DNA of 64,000 nt from Bacillota bacterium. GTDB lineage: Bacteria > Bacillota_I > Bacilli_A > RF39 > UBA660. The stretch covers positions 37,664 through 101,663 of the forward strand of contig SVAQ01000004.1 of the NCBI GenBank assembly GCA_015059305.1, read 5' to 3'. A program made the position numbers and the translations under genes. The notes beneath the pieces were generated by a model. It searched no databases. It saw nothing but the letters and a program-made list of their open reading frames with translations, and was not told where the DNA came from. Below, piece by piece: positions 16,445 through 24,875 of the stretch (position 1 is its first letter; each line of letters starts with the position of its first letter).

Positions 16445-17473
16445 ATGAAAAGTGCTGCGATTAAATCGAAAAAATTAATAGTAACAAAAGAAATACCAGA
16501 ACCAGTTAGTACAAAAGGAAGCGTTGTAATTGATGTTAAAAAAGCAGGAATTTGTGGTTCTGACATTCATAATTGGGATCTAGGTCTTCCAGAAGGACTA
16601 GTTATGGGACATGAATTTAGTGGAATTGTAACTGATCCTGGGGCTCGTAAAGATTTAAAAATTGGAGATCGAGTTACCGCTTTACCAATTTCACCATGTC
16701 GTCAATGTCCCGCATGTGAAAGTGGAAATTATCAATATTGTCCTCAAACATGGACTTATGCAGTTGGGCTTAGTCTAGATAACCCTGGTGCTTATGCTCC
16801 AAAATGTGCAATTAGACCAGACATGGTAGTTAAAGTTCCAGATAGCATCAATGATAACGAAGTGGCAATGATTGAACCTGCTGCTGTTGCATTACACGCA
16901 ATTCGTTTGGCAGATCTAGAAGTTGGTAACAAGGTTTTAGTAATTGGCGCAGGAGTTATCGGAGACTTATGTGCTTTATTTGCAAAATTAAACGGTGCAA
17001 GTTATGTTGCAATATCAGAAACCAATTCAAAACGCGGAGAAAAAAGCGTTAAATTAAATTGTGCAGACGAATGGTTTGATGCAAAAGATGCAAATTTCAT
17101 GCAAAAAGTTTTAAAAGAGTGTCCTTATGGATATGATGTAGTTGTTGATTGCTCTGGAAACTCTGCCGCAGTTACTACTGCATTAGCAACCGCTAGACCT
17201 AATGGCTGTGTTGTTCTTGTAGGGGTCGCTACTGAAAACATTAGTATTCCATCTGCTCTACTTGTTACAAGAGAACTTAAAGTATATGGTGCTATCGCTT
17301 ATACGGTTCAAGAATTTAGAGATTGTATTGATTTAATATATCGAAAAAGAATTAATGTTGAACAATTTGTCGATGATATTGTATCTATTGACGAAGTTCA
17401 AAATTCATTTGAAAGATTAACTTGTGGAACTGATGATGCTATTAAAATATTAATTGATCCAAACAAAAACTAG
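16445..17473 (+). CDS. Zinc-dependent medium-chain alcohol dehydrogenase
   Basis: 342 residues from the ATG with AAGGAGTG upstream; twelve earlier in-frame codons are not used. Catalytic zinc ligands Cys 37 (GICGSD) and His 56-Glu 57 (GHEFSG), structural zinc cysteines 85, 88, 91 and 99 (CRQCPACESGNYQYC), and the nucleotide-binding VLVIGAGVIGDL (165-176). This is the sorbitol/threonine/butanediol dehydrogenase branch; the alcohol oxidised cannot be told. Own promoter region, own terminator, so monocistronic. Divergent from rlmB. Confidence 0.93.
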   Translation: MKSAAIKSKKLIVTKEIPEPVSTKGSVVIDVKKAGICGSDIHNWDLGLPEGLVMGHEFSGIVTDPGARKDLKIGDRVTALPISPCRQCPACESGNYQYCPQTWTYAVGLSLDNPGAYAPKCAIRPDMVVKVPDSINDNEVAMIEPAAVALHAIRLADLEVGNKVLVIGAGVIGDLCALFAKLNGASYVAISETNSKRGEKSVKLNCADEWFDAKDANFMQKVLKECPYGYDVVVDCSGNSAAVTTALATARPNGCVVLVGVATENISIPSALLVTRELKVYGAIAYTVQEFRDCIDLIYRKRINVEQFVDDIVSIDEVQNSFERLTCGTDDAIKILIDPNKN

Positions 17474-17491
17474 CGAACGCTAGTTTTTTTA
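17466..17491 (+). terminator. Terminator of the alcohol dehydrogenase gene
   Basis: Stem AAACTAGC/GCTAGTTT with GAAC loop then seven T; overlaps the stop codon. Confidence 0.9.
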
Positions 17492-17535
17492 TTTTGTAAT
17501 TTCAACAACACTACTTTGAAAATTTCTAATGTCAA

Positions 17536-17976
17536 TCAAAAATATCGATTCTTCCTATCTTGGTAATCATTATAGGAAGATAAACTTAAAGCTCCAAGGC
17601 CAATAGATAATAAGATAATCGAATCTCTAACCGCTAGTTGATTCATTATATTTAAAACTGCAACAGATAGCCCCATAGCTAGACCTATTCCTTTTAAAAT
17701 TAACTGAATTATTTCTCTAAGTTCATTCTTTTTCGTAGTTTTTAAATATGGATTATTATCTGATTTACATAAATCAAGCAAATAAGAACTATCAACTTCC
17801 AACAAATTTGCTAATTTTGAAATCGAAGTAATATCAGGATAAGACAAACCCCTTTCCCATTTACTAACCGCTTTATCAGTAATATGAAGTTTGTTGGCTA
17901 AATCTTGTTGAGTCATCCCTTTTGCTTTTCGCAAACTAACTATGACGTCTGCAAATTTTCGGTTATTTTCTTTCAT
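17536..17976 (-). CDS. XRE-family regulator with two C-terminal membrane helices
   Basis: 146 residues. Helix-turn-helix at about 10-65 (GMTQQDLANKLHITDKAVSKWERG, YPDITSISKLANLLEVDSSYLL). Two hydrophobic helices follow at about 95-112 and 116-132, then a short charged tail (YNDYQDRKNRYF), so both termini are inside. With no outer domain, any signal must be read in the membrane. AGAGGTGGTCAAATT precedes the ATG. Stands alone; the membrane protein and lipoprotein at 18080 and 18593 are upstream on the same strand. Confidence 0.82.
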   Translation of the reverse strand: MKENNRKFADVIVSLRKAKGMTQQDLANKLHITDKAVSKWERGLSYPDITSISKLANLLEVDSSYLLDLCKSDNNPYLKTTKKNELREIIQLILKGIGLAMGLSVAVLNIMNQLAVRDSIILLSIGLGALSLSSYNDYQDRKNRYF

Positions 17977-18079
17977 AATTTGACCACCTCTAGTTCATAT
18001 TACTATATTTTAGGTAAACTTCACATATTCTATTAGTTTCATTTTATCTACTTATAGTTTAGTTTAATATATTAAATTT

Positions 18080-18559
18080 TTATTTTTCAGATTTAATATA
18101 TTTTATATCAAACTTATCTAATATTTGAATATTAATATGCTTTTTTATTAATGCATCACTAATTGTTTCTTCATTACCATCATTGTATTTTACTACCATA
18201 TAATTATTTTTCATACAGCTCCAATAATAAGTATAATTATCATCTTCATAAAACTTTTCTAATGCTGCCGCGCAAACAAAGTCCTCTATTTCTTCAGTTT
18301 TATCTACTAATTTATAGTTACCACCTTTGTAAGAACAAGAATAACTATAACCCTTAAGTATTATTTGCGGCTTTGAAGATTCATGACAAATAACTACATC
18401 ATATAATGGTCCTTTGTAAATAGTATCTATTGAATCTCCATTATCTCCTTTAATTGTAAATATAGGTTTATTAACTATATAAACACTTATTAAGTCTAAT
18501 GCAATTAATAAAACAATTATTTCTATAATATTTAAAATAATCTTTAACCATTTCTTCAT
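18080..18559 (-). CDS. Small membrane-anchored protein of unknown function
   Basis: 159 residues. One N-terminal helix (WLKIILNIIEIIVLLIALDLISVYIV), then about 130 residues outside with four Cys (ICHES, YSCSY, FVCAA, YWSCMK) that could form disulfides. No recognised domain. It follows the lipoprotein gene at 18593 with 33 bases between and an AAGGAGAATT site, so the two are probably one operon. Nothing indicates a function. Confidence 0.7.
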   Translation of the reverse strand: MKKWLKIILNIIEIIVLLIALDLISVYIVNKPIFTIKGDNGDSIDTIYKGPLYDVVICHESSKPQIILKGYSYSCSYKGGNYKLVDKTEEIEDFVCAAALEKFYEDDNYTYYWSCMKNNYMVVKYNDGNEETISDALIKKHINIQILDKFDIKYIKSEK

Positions 18560-18592
18560 AATAATTCTCCTTTACTTGATTTTTAAAATATT

Positions 18593-19051
18593 TTATTCAA
18601 TGGTAAATTCAGCAGACACATAAAACTTCTCATATGTATCCTCATTAGTTTTAAAATTAACATCTTTTATAATTCTATATTTGCCGGGAGCCAATGTTCC
18701 ATAACCATACGACCAATTAATTTCTATCTCTTTTAATTCTTGAGGTTTCAAACTAAATGCCGGCATTGTAAAATTTAATTCTACATTTATTTTATGCCAT
18801 TTTCCATCTTTTTTTATTTCTATTTCGTAAGGATTTCCATATTCAAATGCTTTATCACTCTTATTTTTCAAAATCAATGTTGCTCCCGTTTTTGTCAAAG
18901 TTCCCTCTTTAATAGATAACGACACATCTTGTTCATCAATAATAATATTAGATTCATTACCAACGTCAAATTCATTTTTAACTTTTCCACAACCAGCCAA
19001 ACTTAAAAATGCAATCATACACATGATACTAGTTAATATTTTCTTTTTCAT
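18593..19051 (-). CDS. Lipoprotein with Ig-like domain (Big-type, PF20251-like)
   Basis: 152 residues. Signal peptide with lipobox LAGC, lipidated Cys about residue 21. The mature domain is all beta: VSLSIKEGTLTKTGATLILKNKSDKAFEYGNPYEIE, then PAFSLKPQELKEIEINWSYGYGTLAPGKYRIIKDV. The Y/G-L-x-P-G-x-Y-R-I motif is typical of a bacterial Ig-like domain common in Firmicutes lipoproteins. Its role is structural or binding, unknown in detail. First gene of a probable two-gene unit with the membrane protein at 18080. Tentative domain name, firm lipoprotein. Confidence 0.8.
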   Translation of the reverse strand: MKKKILTSIMCMIAFLSLAGCGKVKNEFDVGNESNIIIDEQDVSLSIKEGTLTKTGATLILKNKSDKAFEYGNPYEIEIKKDGKWHKINVELNFTMPAFSLKPQELKEIEINWSYGYGTLAPGKYRIIKDVNFKTNEDTYEKFYVSAEFTIE

Positions 19052-19144
19052 ATTTTTCCTCCACTACGATAAAATGCTATTTATCACCTAGATTATATCA
19101 AAAATACAGCAAACAATAAATTATTTATTATAATTATTTGGCTA

Positions 19145-19180
19145 ATAAAAAAAGAACTATTAAATAACTAATAGTTCTAC
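19145..19180 (-). terminator. Terminator of tRNA-Thr
   Basis: Ten-base perfect stem AGAACTATTA/TAATAGTTCT with seven T following on the minus strand. Confidence 0.9.
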
Positions 19181-19192
19181 TTAAATTTCAAA

Positions 19193-19268
19193 TGGTGCTG
19201 GGGATAAGAATCGCACTTATGACCTACGCTTTACGAGAGCGTTGCTCTACTAACTGAGCTACCCCAGC
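19193..19268 (-). tRNA. tRNA-Thr (CGT)
   Basis: 76 bases with encoded CCA. Acceptor GCTGGGG/TCCCCAGC region, D-arm TAGCTCAGTTAG, anticodon loop CTCGTAA giving CGT, T-arm AAGTGCGATTCTT. Confidence 0.95.
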
Positions 19269-19345
19269 AACTATTAATAGTATACACCATTAAACTTGAA
19301 TTTACAACATTTTATGTTAAGATATTTACATAAAGAGGGAAAAAT

Positions 19346-20260
19346 ATGTTTAAATATACACTAGATAATAAACGCTATCATACTTTTAATTACTTTCTTA
19401 GAAATAAATTTAATTCTAAAGTCTTTAAAATACCTATTGATGCTCATGCTAGTTGTCCAAACAAATTAACTGGCGGATGTATTTATTGCAAAGATAATAG
19501 CAAAGCAAATATTACCGATAATTCTCTTTCATTATATGAACAATATATTAATGAAGTTAAAATCTTAAACCAAAAATGGCCAAATGCTAAACACATTATC
19601 TATTTTCAAACTGGAACTAACACTTATATGCCTTTAGAGGAGTTTAAAAAGAATATTGAACCATTTTTAGGCGTACCCGAAATTGTCGGCATTTCCATTG
19701 CAACACGTAGCGATTCCCTAACAGATGATTATATTGAATATTTTAAAGAGCTTAATAAACACACTTTTTTAACGGTAGAATTAGGATTACAAAGTTCTAA
19801 AAACGAAACTTTAAAATTAATAAATCGTGGACATGATAAAGAAAATTTTGCAAAAGCTGTAAAAAAACTAAAAGAAAATAACATCTTCGTAGTAGCACAT
19901 ATTATTAACGGACTTCCTTTTGAAAATAAAGAAGATATGTTAGAAACAATTAATTTTTTAAACCAAATTAAGATTGATGGCGTAAAAATTCATATGCTTC
20001 ATGTATTAAAAGATACATCTTTAGAAAAGCTTTATAACAATACTAATTTTCACATTCTAACTAAAGAAGAATATATTGATATTGTTATTGATCAACTAGA
20101 ATTATTAGACGAAAAAATTGTTATTGAAAGAATTACTGGTGATCCTATCATTGAAGATTTAATTACTCCAACATGGCTTACTAAAAAGTTCATATTACTT
20201 AATGATATTGATAAAGAAATGGTTAAAAGAAACACTTATCAAGGCAAAAAAAATAATTAG
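19346..20260 (+). CDS. Radical SAM protein, TIGR01212/YtqA family
   Basis: 304 residues. RYHTFNYFLRNKFNSKVFK and IDAHASCPN at the N-terminus are hallmarks of the YtqA family; the iron-sulfur cysteines are Cys 37, 45 and 48 in CPNKLTGGCIYC. The spacer between the first two is shorter than the CPNRDGTKG-type loop I know from the family. Later blocks include YFQTGTNTYMPLEEF, VGISIATRSDSL, FLTVELGLQSS and VVAHIINGLPFE. The reaction of this family was long unknown and may be RNA modification. AAGAGGG precedes the ATG. Convergent with the slipin gene, sharing a terminator. Confidence 0.9.
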   Translation: MFKYTLDNKRYHTFNYFLRNKFNSKVFKIPIDAHASCPNKLTGGCIYCKDNSKANITDNSLSLYEQYINEVKILNQKWPNAKHIIYFQTGTNTYMPLEEFKKNIEPFLGVPEIVGISIATRSDSLTDDYIEYFKELNKHTFLTVELGLQSSKNETLKLINRGHDKENFAKAVKKLKENNIFVVAHIINGLPFENKEDMLETINFLNQIKIDGVKIHMLHVLKDTSLEKLYNNTNFHILTKEEYIDIVIDQLELLDEKIVIERITGDPIIEDLITPTWLTKKFILLNDIDKEMVKRNTYQGKKNN

Positions 20261-20280
20261 CGTAATGCTAATTATTTTTG
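20248..20280. terminator. Bidirectional terminator
   Basis: Stem AATAATTAGC/GCTAATTATT with five-base loop and T-runs on both strands, between the radical SAM (+) and slipin (-) genes. Confidence 0.85.
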
Positions 20281-21033
20281 ATTGTTATTTTTATTTGCAA
20301 AACCTTGAATTGCATTTAACACTTCAATTGGCAGCGCAAAAAATATAGTATTAGATTGATCTGAAGAAACATCGTTAATTGTTTCTAAAGTTCTTAAATG
20401 TAAAGCTCCAGGACTGCTTACTAACAATTGTGCAGCTTCTGCTAAATTTTTAGCAGCGGCAGCTTCACCTTCAGATTTAGTAATAACGGCTTGTTTTTCT
20501 CTTTCTGCTTCGGCAGCACGCGCTATAACTCTCTTCATTTCATCTGTTAACGAAATATCTTTTAGTTCAACATTTTCAACTTTAATTCCCCAAGGATCAG
20601 TTTCTTTATCAATAATTTCTCTTATCTTTGCCGATAAAGTTTCTCTTTCACTTAATAGTTCATCTAAAGTTACACTACCTACAGTATTACGCATTGTAGT
20701 TTGAGCAAGCTGAGCAGTTGCATAATAAAAATCTTCTACTTCTAAAACTGCTAAAGAAGCATCAAATACTTTATAATAAATTACAGCATTTATTTTAACT
20801 GATACATTATCTTTTGTAATTGCTTCTTGCTCTGGAACATCATCAACTTTAGTTCTTATATCTACTTTCTTAAAAGATTGAAAAATTGGTAATACAATTC
20901 TCCAGCCAGGTTCCATAACTTTTGTAAACTTACCTAATGTAAATTTTACTCCTCTTTCATACTGATTGATTTGTTTTAATGACATTAAAATAATCACACC
21001 AACAATAATTAGTAACGTAAATCCAAATTCCAT
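20272..21033 (-). CDS. Slipin/stomatin-like SPFH-domain membrane protein
   Basis: 253 residues. One N-terminal membrane helix (TLLIIVGVIILMSL), then the band-7 domain: INQYERGVKFTLGKFTKVMEPGWRIVLPIFQ, DVPEQEAITKDNVSVKINAVIYYKV and a conserved YYATAQLAQTTMRNTVGSVTLDELL. A coiled coil with ARAAEAEREKQAVITKSEGEA follows. Slipins assemble into rings on the membrane and are tied to lipid microdomains. A NfeD protease partner often sits next door; none is seen here. Single gene. Confidence 0.93.
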   Translation of the reverse strand: MEFGFTLLIIVGVIILMSLKQINQYERGVKFTLGKFTKVMEPGWRIVLPIFQSFKKVDIRTKVDDVPEQEAITKDNVSVKINAVIYYKVFDASLAVLEVEDFYYATAQLAQTTMRNTVGSVTLDELLSERETLSAKIREIIDKETDPWGIKVENVELKDISLTDEMKRVIARAAEAEREKQAVITKSEGEAAAAKNLAEAAQLLVSSPGALHLRTLETINDVSSDQSNTIFFALPIEVLNAIQGFANKNNNQK

Positions 21034-21123
21034 ATCACCACTCCTTTACTACATCATATGGATTAAATATTAATCTATGCTGCACCTTAATTAAATTATA
21101 TCATTATTATAATTTCAAATAAA

Positions 21124-21152
21124 GAAAAAAAGCCATTATTTTCTGGCTTTTA
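21124..21152 (-). terminator. Terminator of thrS
   Basis: Stem AAAGCCA/TGGCTTT followed by T-run on the minus strand, overlapping the stop codon. Confidence 0.8.
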
Positions 21153-22887
21153 TTTCATCTTCCAACATATCAATAAATTCATCTAAACTCATTGTATGCG
21201 TATCTTGTTCATTGTTCAAGCGATAACTAATCATATTATCATCTACTTCTTTTTGACCTAAAATTAGTGTATATGGATTCTTATTTATAATACTTTCTCT
21301 AATTTTATAACCTAATTTTTCATTACGTTCATCAAGATTAACTCTAAATCCTGCCGCTTTCAATTTTTCGTATACCTCTGAAGCATATTTTAAATGATAT
21401 TCGTTATTAACAGGAACTACATTAATTTGCACTGGAGAAAGCCATACAGGAAGCAATCCTTTTGTTTCCTCTAAAATAAATGCTGTAAAGCGGTCAAAAG
21501 TACCAAATATAGCGCGGTGTAATACAACTGGTATTTGTTTATTACCATCTTTATCAATATATGAAAGCTCAAATTTTCTAGGTAATAAGAAATCTAATTG
21601 GCAAGTTGATAAAGTTACTTCTGGACCAACTGCAGGCTTAACTTCAACGTCTAATTTTGGACCGTAGAATGCAGCTTCTCCGATTGCTTCATAATAATCA
21701 AGGCCGAAGTCATTTAATACTTCACGAAGCTTATCCTCTGCTTCGTTCCACATTTTATCGTCATCAAAATATTTTTCTTTATCTTCTGGATCACGTAAAG
21801 ATAATCTAAACTTATAGTTTTTAAGACCAAAGTCTTTATAAACATCTAAAATTAGTTCTACAACTTTTTTAAATTCTTCCCCAATTTGATCAGGTCTAAC
21901 AAATAAGTGCGCATCATTTTGGCACATACATCTTACTCTTTCTAGTCCTTTTACAGCACCACTTGCTTCGTATCTAAAGTCAGTAGCAAATTCTCCAATA
22001 CGGATTGGTAAATCACGATATGAATGTAATTCATTACCATAGACTAACATATGATGAGGACAATTCATCGGTCTTAAAACAAATTCTTCTTCATCTACTT
22101 TCATCGATGGGAACATGTTTTCTTTATAATGATCCCAATGGCCTGAAGTTTTATACAAATCAACAGTACCTACACATGGAGTATAAACATGTTTATAGCC
22201 TAGATTTTGTTCTTTTTCATAAATGTAATTTTCTAAATTTTTACGAACTATAGCTCCATTTGGAAGCCAAAGTGGCATACCTTTACCTACAAGGTTATGT
22301 GACATAAAAATATTTAAATCTTTACCTATTTTACGATGATCTCTTTCTTTTGCTTCTTCAAGCTCTTTTAAATATTCATTTAAATCATCTTCATTTTCGA
22401 AGCAAACACCATAAATTCTTTGAAGCATTTTATTATTAGCATCGCCCTTCCAATATGCGCCACTAAATTTAATTAGTTTAAAATATTTAAGTTCTTTTAC
22501 AGTATCAACGTGAGGACCACGACATAAATCTGTAAAATCTCCTTGAGTATAGCAACTAATAACTGTTCCGTCTTCAAAATTATTAATTAGTTCCAATTTA
22601 TATGGATCATTTTTAAATCTTTCAAGAGCATCTTCCTTAGAAACTTCTTCACGATAAATTCTTTTACCATCCTTAGCAATTTTTTTCATTTCTTTTTCAA
22701 GTTTTTCAAGATCTTCCTCTTTAATTGCATCGTCTCCTAAATCAATATCATAGTAAAATCCTTCTTCAATTACTGGACCAACCCAAAATAAAGCTTTAGG
22801 GTATAAATGTTTTACAGCTTGTGCTAGTAAATGAGCACAACTATGATTCATTACAGATAATCTTTCATCTTCTAATATCTTTTTCAT
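21136..22887 (-). CDS. thrS: Threonyl-tRNA synthetase lacking the TGS domain
   Basis: 583 residues from the ATG at 22885-22887, preceded by AGGAAAGAAGG; 16 in-frame codons before it overlap the upstream gene. The editing domain comes first, with the zinc-type HxxxH in NHSCAHLLA at 15-19 and later DLCRGPHV. The class II core follows (FATDFRYEASGAVKGLERVR, LRPMNCPHHML, CQLDFLLPRKFELSY, VVLHRAIFGTFDRF) and a C-terminal anticodon-binding domain. Bacterial ThrS is usually about 640 residues because of an N-terminal TGS domain, which is missing. It attaches threonine to tRNA-Thr. Read from a T-box leader together with the gene at 22865. Confidence 0.95.
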   Translation of the reverse strand: MKKILEDERLSVMNHSCAHLLAQAVKHLYPKALFWVGPVIEEGFYYDIDLGDDAIKEEDLEKLEKEMKKIAKDGKRIYREEVSKEDALERFKNDPYKLELINNFEDGTVISCYTQGDFTDLCRGPHVDTVKELKYFKLIKFSGAYWKGDANNKMLQRIYGVCFENEDDLNEYLKELEEAKERDHRKIGKDLNIFMSHNLVGKGMPLWLPNGAIVRKNLENYIYEKEQNLGYKHVYTPCVGTVDLYKTSGHWDHYKENMFPSMKVDEEEFVLRPMNCPHHMLVYGNELHSYRDLPIRIGEFATDFRYEASGAVKGLERVRCMCQNDAHLFVRPDQIGEEFKKVVELILDVYKDFGLKNYKFRLSLRDPEDKEKYFDDDKMWNEAEDKLREVLNDFGLDYYEAIGEAAFYGPKLDVEVKPAVGPEVTLSTCQLDFLLPRKFELSYIDKDGNKQIPVVLHRAIFGTFDRFTAFILEETKGLLPVWLSPVQINVVPVNNEYHLKYASEVYEKLKAAGFRVNLDERNEKLGYKIRESIINKNPYTLILGQKEVDDNMISYRLNNEQDTHTMSLDEFIDMLEDEIKARK

Positions 22888-23221
22888 TTTTATTTTCTTC
22901 CTTTCTTTCCTGTAATTTATTAATTTTTTCTTCAACTATTTTTAATAAAAGCGCAAAACTGCTATCAATTTCTGGTTTTTGATCGCCAAAACGATTAACA
23001 TCACGCAAAAGCATTAACATCACGCGGGTTCGATATAATCCAAATAATTCGGTTACATCCATCATTGGACTATGATTTTCTTTATCTAAATAGTGTGCTT
23101 TAATACTCTCTTTAATTTCGGTTATTGCAATTTCGCATGCATCTAAAACTTCTTTATTCAAAGTATTTTCACTTATGATTTGTTCAACCGTCGCTAACGC
23201 TAATTTCATGTCCATTTCCAT
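22865..23221 (-). CDS. Small helical protein in the thrS operon, function unknown
   Basis: 118 residues, predicted all-helical and acidic except for a Lys/Glu-rich tail. No membrane helix, no Cys, no recognised domain. Notable is DVTELFGLYRTRVMLMLLRDVNRFG in the middle. It has a strong AAGGGAGAG site and is the first gene behind the threonine T-box, before thrS, which it overlaps by 23 bases. It is therefore induced by uncharged tRNA-Thr along with the synthetase. A helper for the synthetase is possible but nothing in the sequence shows it. Confidence 0.75.
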   Translation of the reverse strand: MEMDMKLALATVEQIISENTLNKEVLDACEIAITEIKESIKAHYLDKENHSPMMDVTELFGLYRTRVMLMLLRDVNRFGDQKPEIDSSFALLLKIVEEKINKLQERKEENKNEKDIRR

Positions 23222-23243
23222 TATTTATTCTCTCCCTTCTAAG

Positions 23244-23442
23244 AACAAAAAAAGATGATACCTAAGGAGTAATTTCTTACGGTACCATCCTTTTATTTTA
23301 CTTAATTTATATAACGGGTTTTAACCGGGATTTATTAATCCTCTCAAAAAGTAGTAACTACTAAAGACGTTCATTAACTTCCACCAAACGTTAACTCTCT
23401 ATTCAACCGCTTTAATAATCATGTCTTTTCTCATCGATTTAC
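23244..23442 (-). ncRNA. T-box leader (threonine type)
   Basis: On the minus strand the leader has Stem I with the AGAGAG apical element and the GGTGGAAG-type loop, a possible threonine specifier ACT in GTTACTACTTTTTGAG, and the diagnostic antiterminator sequence AAGGATGGTACCG. The competing terminator pairs GATGGTACC with GGTATCATC and ends in seven T. Uncharged tRNA-Thr would pair with the specifier and the T-box bulge and let the gene at 22865 and thrS be transcribed. The specifier position is my reading; the T-box itself is clear. Confidence 0.9.
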
Positions 23443-23445
23443 ACT

Positions 23446-23474
23446 ATAATACTACAAAATATTACTTTTGCCAA
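23446..23474 (-). promoter_or_regulatory. Vegetative promoter of the thrS T-box transcript
   Basis: TTGGCA, 17 bases, TATTAT on the minus strand, immediately upstream of the T-box leader. Confidence 0.75.
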
Positions 23475-23485
23475 GTTTATATTTA

Positions 23486-23980
23486 CTAAACCGTTCCACA
23501 ATCAAGCTTTTTATTGTAGCTATAATCATATGTTATTTCTTTGTTTCCAGAAAATTTATCAATTTTAATCAAATGCAAAGCAATATGTTTTTGACACCAA
23601 CCACACTTGTTATACACTTTAAACATAATATTAATGGTATCGCCAATTTCAACTTTTTCAACATCTTTTATTCGAGATTCAGCACATGTGTCATATTCCT
23701 GGAAAGATACAACATAGTAATTATTTGCAAAATTTTCAATTGTTAAATCTTCATTAATATTATATTTTTTAACTAAATCCAGATAATCATAATAATTTTT
23801 AAGAACAAAATCTTTATAATTTGATAAACCAGCTTTTGGACCTATATCGTACGCCAAAGAACTCATACTTTTAAAAATAATACTAGCACAAAACCAAATT
23901 AATAAAACACTGAGTATTACTACTAAACTAGTTATTACAGCTTTTGTAACAATGGGATTTCTTGCTTTTACTCTACTCAT
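23486..23980 (-). CDS. Single-pass membrane protein with outside Cys motif
   Basis: 164 residues. Basic N-terminus, one membrane helix (AVITSLVVILSVLLIWFCASIIF), then an outside domain of about 125 residues. That domain contains YDTCAES, NKCGWCQKH and LDCGTV. The CGWC pair resembles a thioredoxin-type C-x-x-C but nothing else of the thioredoxin fold is visible, so structural disulfides or metal binding are equally likely. No recognised family. Stands alone between the tRNA-Ala gene and the thrS promoter. Confidence 0.7.
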   Translation of the reverse strand: MSRVKARNPIVTKAVITSLVVILSVLLIWFCASIIFKSMSSLAYDIGPKAGLSNYKDFVLKNYYDYLDLVKKYNINEDLTIENFANNYYVVSFQEYDTCAESRIKDVEKVEIGDTINIMFKVYNKCGWCQKHIALHLIKIDKFSGNKEITYDYSYNKKLDCGTV

Positions 23981-24032
23981 CTATCATCACATAATTATTT
24001 TAACATCATCTTCACAAAAATAAAAGAGCAAC

Positions 24033-24058
24033 AAAAAAAGACCTTAAAACAGGTCTTC
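24033..24058 (-). terminator. Terminator of tRNA-Ala
   Basis: Stem AAGACCT/AGGTCTT followed by seven T on the minus strand. Confidence 0.88.
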
Positions 24059-24068
24059 ATAATCATTA

Positions 24069-24145
24069 TGGTGGAGAATGTGGGACTCGAACCCGCGACC
24101 CCCTGCGTGCAAGGCAGGTGCTCTAGCCAACTGAGCTAATTCCCC
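24069..24145 (-). tRNA. tRNA-Ala (TGC)
   Basis: 77 bases with encoded CCA. Acceptor GGGGAAT/ATTCTCC, D-arm TAGCTCAGTTGGC, anticodon loop CTTGCAC giving TGC, T-arm CGGGTTCGAGTCCCG. Confidence 0.97.
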
Positions 24146-24207
24146 AAATGACTTAATTATCTTATCACACAAAATTTAGATAATCAAGTATTTTTTGCGT
24201 AAACTTG

Positions 24208-24408
24208 CTATTTTTTTATGACAGTAACTAAACCTTTGTCTACTTCTTCTAAAGCACGACCTAATTGTTTCTTATTTTTATACTCTTGTTCTTTCATTTG
24301 ATAGTGATCGTATTCTAGCATTTGTTTACTTCTTTTTGAGGCGACGTGTACTAGTAAATATTTTGAATCTACTTTCGTTAAAATTTTATCTACAGATGGA
24401 TATAACAC
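24208..24408 (-). CDS. rpoZ: DNA-directed RNA polymerase omega subunit
   Basis: 66 residues from a GTG start. The order AAGGAG, nine bases, GTG decides the start; an in-frame TTG three codons earlier touches the ribosome binding site. The family pattern is plain: YPSVDKILTKVDSKYLLVHVASKRSKQM, then KQLGRALEEVDKGLVTV. Omega helps assemble RNA polymerase by holding the beta' subunit. In most Bacilli rpoZ follows gmk; here gmk is not adjacent and the neighbour upstream is an orphan membrane protein. Confidence 0.93.
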   Translation of the reverse strand: MLYPSVDKILTKVDSKYLLVHVASKRSKQMLEYDHYQMKEQEYKNKKQLGRALEEVDKGLVTVIKK

Positions 24409-24500
24409 TGCTATCAACTCCTTACATTAATATCATACCCAATAATGTGTAAACAGTTCAATAGTTAGTGTCAATTTTTGACATATCATTTACAGGTGTA

Positions 24501-24875
24501 TTAGTTTAATAAAATTTTGGTCTCAATTTTCCCGTCTTCAAGTGTAATTCGAACTCTAAGATCGTTAAGTAATTTAACATCACTTGTGGGGTCTTTTACA
24601 TTACCATTTTCATCATCCGGTAATAAATAACTTTTTTCTACCAAATCACTTACTGTAACATATATAGTTTTTTCATCTTCAAATAAACTCATATTATTTT
24701 CACCATATAATTTTGCACTTTTATCGATAAGTTTCATTCTGTTATCATATAAAGTTTGTTTATCATCATATGCAAATGCATAACTAGCTTTATTAACGGC
24801 TACAAAGTATACAATGGTAAATACTGATAAAACAGCAATAATTTCATATAATATTATATTTTTTGACTTCATCAT
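24501..24875 (-). CDS. Small single-pass membrane protein
   Basis: 124 residues. One N-terminal helix (IILYEIIAVLSVFTIVYFVAV), then about 90 residues outside, acidic and without Cys. The segment YVTVSDLVEKSYLLPDD followed by a beta stretch VRITLEDGKIETKILL resembles the outside part of pseudopilin-like or sensor proteins only loosely. Its start overlaps the stop of the gene at 24872 (ATATGATG), so the two are coupled. Function unknown. Confidence 0.7.
   Translation of the reverse strand: MMKSKNIILYEIIAVLSVFTIVYFVAVNKASYAFAYDDKQTLYDNRMKLIDKSAKLYGENNMSLFEDEKTIYVTVSDLVEKSYLLPDDENGNVKDPTSDVKLLNDLRVRITLEDGKIETKILLN

Noticed and set aside
22005..22253. Plus-strand frame inside thrS
   Set aside because: Shadow of a strongly conserved synthetase core; no start signal.
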